DNA of 60,000 nt, from positions 7,013,001 to 7,073,000 of the forward strand of contig OU612066.1 of assembly GCA_914767715.1 (NCBI GenBank), read 5' to 3'. Positions 1 through 12,700 of this stretch are shown one piece after another. The number at the start of each line of letters is the position of its first letter. Position 1 is the stretch's first letter. The notes under the pieces are model-generated. The model was not told the origin of the DNA, did no database searches, and worked only from the letters and a program-made list of their open reading frames with translations. The position numbers were made by a program, and so were the translations under genes. The stretch comes from Membranipora membranacea. Lineage: Eukaryota; Bryozoa; Gymnolaemata; Cheilostomatida; Membraniporidae.

Positions 1-181
1 AAAAATACTATTTCCCTGTAAATGAGCCAATTTAACACTGGGAACTGAGATAAAGAACGGGCAAACTTAAGCCAATCAGGAGTCTACGCTCGTAACTATC
101 ACACTCCTATTGGTCCCGCATAAATTCAAAGACAGATCGCAATAGCAACCAATTAGAAAACTTATCATCATCCAAACTCAC

Positions 182-3100
182 CGAAGCGTTCTTTTGCCCA
201 ACCTCTGATACGGTCTCGATCACAGCTAGGAAACACTTAGCCTCTCTCTGGGGACAGACAGCCTTGATATGACCTTCAAACTTCTGGGCACTGATGAATT
301 CACCAGTAAGTTCCCATAACTTTACTTGATCATTGTTATTATGACTGAGGATGTATGAGGCATTAGATATACACTGACATGCAGCGTATTTGTTACTTGT
401 ACTCTGTAAATAGCCTGCAACAGAGAGGGAAACATGCTGTGAGATTCAGGACAACAGCCTAATAAAATACTATAGTTTTTTCCGCGTTAGGATCTAAATA
501 TTGAACATAAGCACCAACAAATTCATCCTAAACCCTCTCCTCACTTATCAAAAGTGAGACGACTAGAATGCCTAGCAAATTTTGTATTATGTACTGGAAA
601 TTTTTCTATTGCACATGTTGGGTGAGCAATGGTAGTCTTGTCAGTAAAGGTTCTTTCAAATAGATCACTTGATACAAAAATATAAAAATTAGGGAGAAAC
701 ATACGTTTGGTATATTCACTGAGAAGCTGCGTCTCCGATGTCTTACACAGTAAGGTTATACAGTGTAAGCTGTTCCTAATATCCACCTCATGCATCACTC
801 TCCTATACAGTCTCATAGCTGCCTGCGATGTCAGCGCTGTGTCCTCGTTAAACATGGAGGAAAACTAGAACAGAAAGGGTCCGAATCACATAGATTGCAG
901 ATTCGACTCTGTGATACAATTCTTTCTGCGCGAGAGCGACAGTGCCACAAACTGGCCCAATTGACCTATTTCAATTTTGTCCATTAACGTGATATATCGC
1001 CTTTTCAGTTTCTCGGGAACTACTTGTCCCATCTCAAAAATTCTTTCACTGACACGTTGCTAGTAGTCTGACTTATGTTTAATATCCCAAATTTTTTTAA
1101 ACCCCATGTTTATACTTGATTAATTGTACATTAACTAAAATACATTGAAAACATATAGGCAGCAATGGGCAAAATGATGCAGTAAATTACGTTATGCAAA
1201 AGCGTGATGAAAATCTGTGCAGTATTACATGCAAAGCACATGTGTACAACAATGGATCACCTTTTGGGGTGATTGTTTAGCATCGAGAGAGAAATGTTTA
1301 TGCTCATAACTTCTCTACTATTGAATTTATCATCAAACGCCACGATCAAAACCTCGGAAATACTCTCTAGTGTAATTTAAGCTGGTGTGTATGACATGTT
1401 CTTTAACCTATTTTCAGTTTTTTGGCTGGAGAGGAGTGCATGTTTTGGACCAAATAAATCTAGTTTAGCCACAAAAATCCAAATATCTCAAGATGTAAAG
1501 TCAAAATCAATAATCGCTTCGATCAAAATCTAGACAATCTCCTGCTGTTCATCATGCTGACAACAAATTTGACTGACATATTTCTGAATTTCTAGCTGGA
1601 AAATTTTGTCCAAAATTAGTGAAAATTTGGGTTATTATTTGTTACAGTTGTGACAACCAGGATCTGTAATATGGTAAGATTATTGATGGAAGTGACAGTG
1701 CAAGACCAAAATGGTATAATAAATTGGAAATTTTAGTTTCTGCATTATTGGGGTCACATGTAATGAGGGGTCAGAAATGGCCCTTTTACTATTGCAAAAA
1801 TCAAATTTAAGTCTCAAAGACAGAAGGCCTAAAAATATGAAGTTTCACTAAAATGTTGCTCCTCCAGTTAATGCCATGCCTCCTCTATATGTTGAAAGCA
1901 AAAACTAATCAAATACCTCAATAGCATGGCACAGAGGGCTCAATTAAGAAAGGACACTTTTTGCCCCAAAATGAACTTTCAGTGGTCACTGCAACTCAAC
2001 GTCAAATATTTGGGAGGTTTCAACTGTGAAAATAACTATTAGACATGATCCCCAATACAATATTAAAAAGTTTTAAAAAGCGATATATCACGTTAAAGCT
2101 AACTTTTTCCCAGTGCGGGTGGGGTGAATTTTCAGTTTGAGAATCAAGCATATATGAATCAGTTCAGTCGCTACGATGCAAAGATAACCAACCTGAATTG
2201 ATTGGTGCACATGCACAAAGTGGGTTGGAATTTGAATCAGATACAGAATTAGTACTTGAAACTTACTGGAAATTCAAGAAAAAAAGCGTAAATATTTTAA
2301 GCAAGGTTGAGGTGTTTTCATAATAGAGCTCATCTACACTCAAATGATGCGCTCGATGATGATGATGAATTTTCCTATAATATAATTCAGAGCTCTTTTT
2401 GATGAATTAAAAGACAAATCAATCACAGTATACCAGGTGGTGCCTACCAGAACAAAGAAGTTGTTGACGTTTTCTCGTAGCTGTGGTGTGTATTTAGTTA
2501 GGAGATTCTGTAGAACTTCCAGGGGAAGTAGATTCTGTATGCTAGCTTGTGTCATCTCCTGGTGGCGTAGAAGTATCTCTAACAGGGACCCATAGCTATT
2601 AGCTACGTAATCCACGCCAAACTCTAAATAATAATACTTATATATTTATATGTATAATTGAGATATGACAATCGCTGACCTATCAGGGGGATGGGAATGG
2701 GCAGGGTTTGAAAACCTATAAACACTACAATAAAATGTGTTGTTGTTGTTGCATGGACGGAAAGAAGCGTATCAGTTTTTCACAGTTTTGTATATGAATC
2801 CTTAAGAATTTATTGTCAGGATTCTTTCTCTCCTAAAGACTGAAGTAAAGATGTAATCTGGTTGACAGATGATTGATCAATTCTTGTGTCAAATAATTGC
2901 CGTGTCAACTTCCTTCCAGAAATTTTCGTCTCTCAATTAGACATATTTCCCCTCATGTCTAAGCACCTATCTCCCACCAGACATGTGCTGGGCCCGAACA
3001 CCTGATGTGTCTAACCCTGAAACCTTGCTTCCTTACAGGTACCAATCATTGGCTTATGAAATCTTTCATTTACAAAGTTAAATATACACAACAAAACTTA

Positions 3101-3726
3101 ATTCTAATGTGCCTTCTGGCTAAAAATCAATGAGATATTATCGTAAATAATATAAAGAGTTTTAATCAGAAGGGATAGCTCTACTTTGTTCATTTAAAGT
3201 TCCGAGTACCATTTCAGAGTTGTCCCCTTCTACTTATAAGTACCACAAATCAACCAACCTTGCAGTAGTGGAATAAGGAAATCATACTGCAACAGAATCT
3301 CGATGACATAGAACATTGTAAAGACTTCAGCGTTGTCTGCACTATGAACTGCCTCAACGGTTGAGGACGCCACCACCTCAAGCATATTGATGATATGAAC
3401 CTTCCTCCTCCCTTGTGGATAACCCTACAAAAAACATCATCACTTGGCTAACAGTGTTTTCTGCCTCTGCTTACCACTTATTTAATTTTTAACAGGCAAT
3501 ATTTGGTTAAATTGCTCAAACAGTCATTGATACCATCGAATAATATGGCAGCCGTGAATTTGGTTCAAACTCGACTGTCTCAACCATAAATAGATCAATT
3601 CTCTTCCATATATTTATATACATTTTAATATATATATATATATATATACACACACATTTGTGCAATAAAGTGTCATATATTATATATCCCACTATTGTAC
3701 CCATAAAAACCCTGGACAATGAGTCC

Positions 3727-3767
<41 letters not shown>

Positions 3768-6700
3768 GCTATCAGTGTGTAGGGCATATCTTTGCATTGG
3801 AGTTGTCCGACCATGTCAGGCTGTTTTATCTACCATTAATTACTATTGGGTTAAGGATACCCAACATGATTATTTAAGAGGATTTAAGACATGATTTTTT
3901 TGTGGGTCATATAAAATGACTCCTTATATTTGAGTGACACTTAGTTGGGGCCAAATACACACAGATGACACTTAAAAGCACAGATTTGTATCTATATATA
4001 TATATATATATATATATGTGAATGCATTTTACATTCTCAAATAGTGGTCTATATATGGTAACAATAGTCGGAAAACAGGCAACAAGTTTAATTTATTTAT
4101 GTGAGTTACAAGGCTGACCTTTTCTTTAGATGAAGTGACCGGTAACCTCATGAAATCTTCAGTGAAATCTTCTTGCAGAGCCTCTTTGTTGAGCACATTA
4201 ACATCGTCCCATGTGTCAGCTGAAAGTGACAATCATATCACAGGCTATCAAGTCGGGATCGGCAAGGTGAGACAAGTACAAGAGATGACACGGACTGATG
4301 AAAGACTCTATCTGGCGTGTTCACATGATGTTTGTAGTGAAAAAAAAAGTTGAATTGCTGCTGTGACAAATAGAAAAAATGTTGAGCACAATAAAATAGA
4401 CGACAATGATAATACTAACTTAATGTTAGCTAAGCAAGAAGAGGTTCTGCTACCATTCTGCCTTTATCTCACTAACCTTCGTGAGGCTCATCTTTGAACG
4501 AGCCTGCTATCCTCTCCAAGCTGTAGCTATGTCTTGATGATGACGATGTGTTTATCTCATTCTTTAGACCATCCTGGAACATTTCACCCAACAGCTCAGG
4601 GGCTTTTTTCGATTCTTCCACCATCTCCTTCTTGTCCACAGCGAAGCCATATTTAGCGATGAGATGATTCCTCTCTAACAGCATTGTGGCAGCACGGCCC
4701 ATCTCCGTACGCAGGCAAACTGGTAACATCGCCCCTTTGTCAGCGTCTTCATCAAAGGCTTCTTTGAACACACCTTTCCTCAAAAAGGTTTCCACATGCT
4801 CACTGTAAAGGAAACAAATTAAAGATTTAAGGATTCAGGTGAACAAAATTTTGTATATGTCACTGATGTATTATGCGCTTATGGCTCATACGCAATTGTC
4901 ACCAATCTCTCACAAATTTAGTTTCATAACTATGGTAAATTTGTTAGGCTGTATATTCAGTTGGCCATTTGCTTACTTTACTAATGTCTCCCTATAATAA
5001 GACAGAGCATAATTCCAGTCACACTGCAGCCAAGGGTGTAGTATTTAAGTTAATTTTTTTCTGAAGTTCTTGCACTGTGTGCCAAACTTGACGTACAGAA
5101 AAGATTCCAAAACAAGCGAAAAGTAGTGAGAAGAAAATTTGAATATTGCAGCAATATATAAATAAATCTGGAAAATTAATACAGTAAAACAAGCAGCCTG
5201 TGCTATTGAGTAGCTGTTGATCTTTGATCGTCAATTTTGGTTATTAATGACTAAATGGTTTTCATGCTTTTCTCACCCATCAAGTAGGAAATCATTCTGT
5301 TCGTAGACACTCAGCATACAGCCGTCCATATTCTGATGGAACTCATTCAGCAATCCTGGCAGCGCCATAGAGGGCTGTAAATTGGATAGGAACTTAATTC
5401 ATTTCGTAAGCAAGGCTGACACATGAATTCCAGATCAAAAATATACATGCTGCATAGTAGCTTGCCTTGCCTAGCCGTAGTTACAGCCGCAAAGCGCCCA
5501 ACAACAAAAGAGATTTATTGCAATCATAAAATTAATTTTATTCATGGTGAAGGCCACAACTGGAATCTCGCTACAGCTAGACCTGCAGATGATTGAGGCG
5601 ACAGTAATCACCCACAATAATCTCTGCTTGGTAAAGGATACCTGTCAACTAATTATTATTATTTGTATAGAGTGCAAGCATGTTACTCATACAATTCAAC
5701 AACCTAGGGTCAATGGCAATCAAAAACATTTTCCAAAGATTATATGAGCTTACCTCTGGCCTTAAGATGGTCAGGTCAGCTTGGTTAGTCCTCATCCAGC
5801 TCAAATCCTGGTACTTCTCTGACTCAACTCCCCTCATCATTACGGCGTTTGCGATGGCCAGATGGATGAATCCATGTTTGGGGGGATCAGCCTCAGTTTC
5901 ACCCACGGCTTCCCGCCAAAATGAATAAAGGTTCTCATCATTGTGGGGAAACTCACTCACCATCTTCATCATCTCAACAATCCTGTCAGGTTTGTATCCA
6001 GTGTAGCATCTGAAATAACAATGATCATATTGAGCTTATCTGTCACATCTCTCTTCAACAACGCTGGCGTGAAGTTTCGAATGGTGCAAAATAAAATCAT
6101 CTGTTTAACTCGCTCAAACTTGTATTTCTGATCAGAGCGTCGTTGAATCACGCCAATAGAGTACATGGAGCAAAGTAAAGTTGTGATTGACAGTTTCATT
6201 CCCTCTTTCTGAATACTAACCTGTTTACAACGAGCTTCAAAAGAAGCGGGTTATGGACATACTCGGCGACCGGCTGGAGAGCTGCACAGTCTTCCTCACT
6301 CAATTTCCCTAAAAAAACAAATCTTCATTGTTCCATGGCCTCAACATGATTCCAAAAGATGAAGAGAATTCAGTTACTTGACTGCAGTAATCGGTCCTTT
6401 CATTATGTAGCAGCTCAAGCCAAAGCTCAATCAGCTGGATACAGTGTTTCAGTATACCAAAGACAGTGCTAGTAATCGATATCACAATTTTTCAGAGTCA
6501 GAACGAGGCTTTAAAATCTCATATCTTGTTATAAAAAGTTCATTACCTTTAGAAATATGACTGATATACTCCTTTGCCTGGTCTTCACAGAAATCGGTTG
6601 TTACAATAACTCGAGGCTCATTTTCCTCCTTATCAACACTGATGAGCTGAAAGATTTCCCCGTCTTCAACTATATACTCTTTGAGCTTTTCTATGTCTCC

Positions 6701-9700
6701 CCGCATGTCATTCTGCAGCGTTTTCCTGCAAGCAGCAAATGACATCATAACAATGTCGCCAGTCACACAAATTCCTAGAACAATATGCAGTCATACCTCA
6801 GGGTTGACATTTACTATAAACAGTTTTCTGAGCTCTGATTTAGGCCTCAATTCGGAGTTGTCCTCTCTCCAGTTGGTACTTTTAACCCATGCCGCATAGG
6901 AAAAACGTGCTGAAAAGAGGGTTATCTTGAAAACCGCTTATAATAGGATAAAAATTATTTTTGATTCAGAATCTGCAACATTGAAAACTCATAGGGACAT
7001 AGTTTTTGGAAATAATTTTAGTATTTGGATAGTCAATTATAGCATTTTCTGCCTGTTTTGCAGACAATTTGGCAGAATTTTTCACGAGATTCGTCACTTA
7101 AATTAAGATTTATCAACATTCAAGCCTCCAATGATTTGGTATCCCTGTCTCACAGGTTTTCAATGGTGCAGACTCAGAATCAAAAATCATTTTTACCCTA
7201 ACAAAAGCGGTTTTCAAGATAACCCTCTTTCAGCAGGTTTTTCCTATGCGGCGTGGGTTAAAAGTACCAAACTGGAGAGAGGACAACTCCGAATTGAGGC
7301 ATAAATAAGAGCTCAGAAAACTGTCTATTGCCTGTATGTCTTGTGATTGCATGAAAACAATCTGAGAATATCAATTTCAAAAATCATGTAGTAATGGCCA
7401 GTAATATACTGATATTATGATTTGATAGCCAAATGAAGAGAGTAAACAATCGTTGTATCAGTGCAAGTACTGATCATGGTAAACTAACCTGATTGATTTG
7501 ATAGTTGACAAAGTTTCACTGAACATAGCGAACATTTCGTCAATGGCTTCTAACTCCTCTTTGCTAAGCTCCTTCTTTTCCTCCTTCTGGGGATTATCTA
7601 CTCCTGTCTTTTCCTCACCTGGTGGAGTTGCTTCTCCTGTCTTTTCCTCACTTGGTGGAGTTGCTTCCCCTGTCTTTTCCTCACTTGGTGGAGTTTCTTC
7701 TCCTGTCTTTTCCTCACTCGGCTGAGGTTCTTGTCCTGTCTTTTTCTCTCCTGGCTGCGCCATTTCTTCAGTTGGCTCAGGTTGAGCCGGGGGTTCAATC
7801 TTGGCTACAGATGATTTGCCACTTTCAACTTTTACTGCTTCTGATGTATTTTTTTTACCTTGTTTGAAGCTCATCACGTAGTCAAAAACCTCCATATACT
7901 TTGCTGAGAAAAATAGAGAATCAAATAACATTATTATACGTATACTGGAGATGTGCCTCTGTACCCCGACTCTCTACCAGAGAGAAAATAGCTCTTAATA
8001 CTGCTGCACATGGGAAGAAGGGAACAAAATAGCTGTTTAACTTTTCACTAGGGAATCTTCAGCTATGCTATGTTCATACCACGTAAATTGGCATAGAAAC
8101 AAATACTTTCCGTATTTTCACTAACCATCAACTGCTTGCAATATGCTTTCCACTTTTGCAAGATTGTGTTCATTTGTCTCTGAATCATTGTTGGTGTTCT
8201 TGTCCTTATCCGCCTCATCAGTCTCAGGCTCCTTGTTGGTGTTCTTGTCCTTATCCGCCTCATCATTTTCAGGCTCCTTGTTGGGGTTTGTGTCCTTCGC
8301 TGTCTCAGGGTTCTCAGTGGGGTTTGTGCCATTTGCTGACTCAGGCTCCTCACTGGGGTTCGGGTACTTTGCTGTCTCATTTTCTTCAGACTTGTCATCA
8401 GGGATCTCTTCTTTCTCTGTCTTAGTATCTGACTTTAATATCTCAGTTATCTCTTCGCCTAATTTGGAGAACTTCTCCAGGCGCTCCTCACTCATCCCGG
8501 CGTCAAGGAGAGGCTTTGCGTCATCTTTTTCAAGAAGATATTTCTCAAAAACTTCTAGATTATCCCCGACAAGATCTAAAATAAAAAAGAAACAAATCAT
8601 TGACATAGTTATCTATCTTTCTTATTTATGACAAACTTTTGAAAATGTGACGTAAATGAAGAATGTTACTTTTGCCTACAAAATTAGCTTGCCTGTCATG
8701 CCTGTCTTTTCCTCTATGGTAGGAAAATAAGCTACCTATTATCTAAAATTACAACTTCAGGCTAGAACGACTACAAAAAAACGATTGACCCCAATATCAA
8801 GGGAGGACAAACGCAAGATCTTTTTGAAACTAATTTGTTTGTGTTCTTGAGCAAATTGAACACTGATACCAAACTAAATGACACTTACCAACCAAGGAAT
8901 CAAATTTCTCCTCTGAAAAAGAAAAAAGACATTTTAGTCATAGTATCACTACGTGGTAACATGGACTTGACATGTTACTAATACAGAATCAACTTCAGAA
9001 ACTGCTCCAAGAATACTTAAGGTCAATGGTTGTTGATATTATGTAGACTGTAGAGTAATAACACAATGTCCTACCAAAGACTAGCCTGTCTTAACAAGCT
9101 TGCCAAGACAGGCTTACCAAAGTCGTACAGATTAAGAATGTAAATAAAACTTTCATCTTACCCACTACTTGAACCATTTCTGTTTGGAACTCCTCAGATG
9201 TTAGACCTGTGAGTGGATCGTAGAACTCTGACTTGTCAGAGTGGGGCGAGGTCAGCGATACCACCAGAGAAACATTCGTCGGTACGCTGCCGATACACTG
9301 AGAGAGAAACTCAGCCAGCTCTACTGAAGTGCTAGCCAGTTTATCGAACCCATCCAGTACAATAACCACAGGCTTCTCGGCTGCCGCTTGTGATATCTGT
9401 CTCAGAATATCCAGGAAGAGTTCAGCCAGGTCTACATGGCTCGCTTGGACTACACGAGGGATGATAGCGCTTCTGTAATGCACATGCAGCTGTTTTGTGA
9501 TGTTTCTCAGCAGTTGAGGTAGGGATGACGAGAGACAAGTGAGTGAACAGATCCTGACGATAGTTAATGTTTTCTCATCCATTAGGCCCGGTATTTGGGC
9601 ACACAGCCATGTTTTACCAGTTTTACTCTCCCCTCGTATGATAAGTGGCGAGCTGGTGGTCCCCAAGTCAGCTTTAACTGCAGATGACACTTCTTTTATC

Positions 9701-12700
9701 AGCTCTGTTCTGATGAATGCCGACTCGCTAATCACATGACACGTGTTTACATGATTCCAAACGTCCTCGATCTCGAATGGCTCTATATAGTACTGTCCAT
9801 GAGTAGCCCTTTCTTGTTTTTGAATGTTAGCTTTCTTCTTCTGTGCCTTGACAATCGCAGTGTCATATTCCTCTTTTGTGCTCACAGTCTTGATGCCTAG
9901 CTCTGTTGCTATGGACTGGGCGTACTCTTCAACTGTTGGTGAGAAGAAGCAGTAATTGTAAAGCCATTTAATTCAAAATTTTCTCTCTAAAGTAGGACAA
10001 TGTTTACAAATGGTCATCTCTTGAGATATATTACTAGGTTTTGTTGTGGGCTTTGATGGCAGTAAATTTTAGAAATTCTAACTGATAGTTTCCATTAAGA
10101 GGACTATATTAGCTCAATAGGACTTCTAGGTGCTGGGGATTTGAGCAAACGGTGACAACTAGAGATTTTGAATGAACTTTATTTATTTAATTTTTAGGCA
10201 CATACTATTACCAAATTCAAAGACTACCCAAAGACCAATGCAGAAATTTATGCATGCATAGGTCTTTAGGTAGTCTTTAATACACTGCAGCTATACTTAC
10301 ATTTAATCTCCTCTCTCAGACGGCTCACTACGTCTTCACTCCATGTCTAAAATCAATGAATAGTGAATGTAATGTAGTTCTTCAGAGTGAACGATTGGTA
10401 ACCTTTTTGAAAGACTGAAAGAGGGAGGGTTTGATGAATGTCTTAGCAGGGTACTCCTCCCTAATACACTCAGAGTTCTTTCACAGCAAACATGTTACAG
10501 TTTGTTTTGGAGTAGAGGTATCAAAGAGAGAAAAAAGCTATTGAATCAGCAAGTGCGTGGATCGATGGCTTATTAGCCTGTCTTGACAAGGTTGTCAATA
10601 CAGAAACAACGTATTTCAAGTTGCTGACGGTGATGAATAAATATCTCAAAGCACTCAAGAATATATTTTTCTTGTCTGGAGTTTACCCTTTATCAATGGC
10701 AAAGACCTGGCCTTTTCCACTTCCTGTTTGTCTGTATGTATGTCTCAGGGCCTTAGTCTAGAAAAATGGCAGGGGAGGCAAAAATTCTTGAAATGGAAGA
10801 CCCTAATGAAGTGATTCTGACATGGTATATTCATTAAGCTTATTTTAGGCTAAATTTGATATTCTAGGGTGGTTGTGTCTCCCTGCCTCCCCTATGAATA
10901 TAGGCCTGTATCTGATTTAATCATCATATATGGGCTGCTGGGTCTGGTATGCGCAACATTGCAGACTTTATGCATAGTCCTTACACCGACCAATAAATAT
11001 TCTGTCTTCTTTCTTTTTATTAAAAAAGACACCAGTCCTATTTATTCTTTCCGTCGAGTATCTGTAAATTTTTTCCTTCCAAATAAAATCGATTTTGTTC
11101 GAATGCAAATTACAATGATTCTCCAGATGGGATCTTCACGATACCGATATCCTGTAAATGGTTATTTGTGTTTTTTTGTAGTACAACGATTCTCAACTAT
11201 TATTTATTTTTTGTAGAAAATCAAACATCTGTTTTTAGAACCAGAAGTCGATATTTACCATTTGTAAGTCAGAGAGGTGAGTGGATAGATGATATACTTC
11301 TGGATCATGTATCGCCGGCACATACAACTCTTCACCAAGTATTTCATTAGCTTTAAGCCCAAGTTCTTTACTCAGGCTAGGAGGAGGATACGGGTATTTC
11401 TGCACATTCGAGAGAAAAGAAAAAATACGAACTAGTATTATTCTGTAGTTTAAATGGATCTGAAAAAACTGGAAATTTGTTGACTTCATGTGACTTGAAC
11501 ATATCTACCAGTCATGGTCGTCACGTCATGTCACATCATGGAAAGCTGCAGCAGCAGTGTTAAAATGCAGTCATGTCATATTGCATGCAAGCGAGGACAG
11601 GTTTCAGTGACTTGTCAAGTGGGGAAGAACAATATGGTGTCTGCTTATAAAAGCTTTCCTTCTTCGTTTGAACAGTCAGTAAAGTGAAGCAAATAATGGT
11701 TGTCTCACATCAAGTTCTGCTGGCTTTGATTCTGCTTCTTCCGATTCTTCTCCTTTCTCATCTTGTTTAGGTCTGATCCACAATGTGAGAACTGAAGTCT
11801 CCTGCACTTTCTTCAGGAATAAGCGTATGTCCTTCACTGCTGTCATCTGCCTCAGGTTATAGTACATAACAGGCTCATCAAAATATGACTCGTCACCATT
11901 TGGAAAATTGGCTGCAATAATCATGAAGGCATATTATATAAACTATAAATTTCATAATGCACTTTATTGCCATTCACTTTCCCTTGCTGTGTAGTAAGTC
12001 ATTATCAGTAAATACAGTAGACATTGCAAATGAGCTTTCCAGAATGAAAATATGCGAGGCCAGGATACCGCTGGGTTGTCTGCATTGTCAACAGGTGGAT
12101 ATTCTGCTCTTACACCATCTTTTTAGTTGTATCTGAGTGTGGCTTAGGTATTGTAATAACATGACAACCATTATATGATCCGGGATGAGTCTGGTTAACA
12201 AGTATCAGACAAAAATATATGCAACCTTCATAATCTTTCTCAGGAGGATACTTACAATAAACATGAGACATAGCTTACAGGATAATATGACAGATCAAAT
12301 TTTATCCGACTTGCCAGCGTTTTGGGTCGATCTAATTCTACTGATATGCGGCCAGCAAAAGGCAGTAAAAGAGAGAGAGAGAGAGAGAGAACCTAAATAA
12401 TGTTGGAAAAGTAGATCCATAAATGAGGTATCAATTATTTCACGTACTAATAAAGTCATGTCCTGACAGTAATATCCAGTACCCTTGACTTGCATAGTTA
12501 ACCACCAGAGAAGGTGTGCGAGGACATAGGTATCACCAGAGAAGGTGCGAGGACACAGAAGACATGAGGTATCACAGAAAATCTTACATTCCATTATGAA
12601 GACTGATATTCCGCCCTTAACCTGAGCCGGTTTGGTCAGTGGATCTTTGTACCAGTCAGGCATATAATAATCAGTAACCTGATCAGTCTGTTTGCTCTCA

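Noticed and set aside
541-855. 104-codon minus-strand frame as an independent gene
   Set aside because: Only 822-705 fits, as an exon of the NACHT-WD gene; the rest is intron read-through.
6781-6893. Possible NACHT-WD exon on the minus strand with good splice sites
   Set aside because: Its phases do not fit the flanking exons, which join directly in frame; it is the arm of foldback element 1.
7498-7867. Plus-strand open frames over the linker minisatellites (7498-7725, 7622-7867)
   Set aside because: They are antisense shadows of the repeat-coding exon, with no splice or homology support.
8143-8631. 162-codon plus-strand open frame
   Set aside because: It is the antisense of the acidic repeat exon of the NACHT-WD gene.
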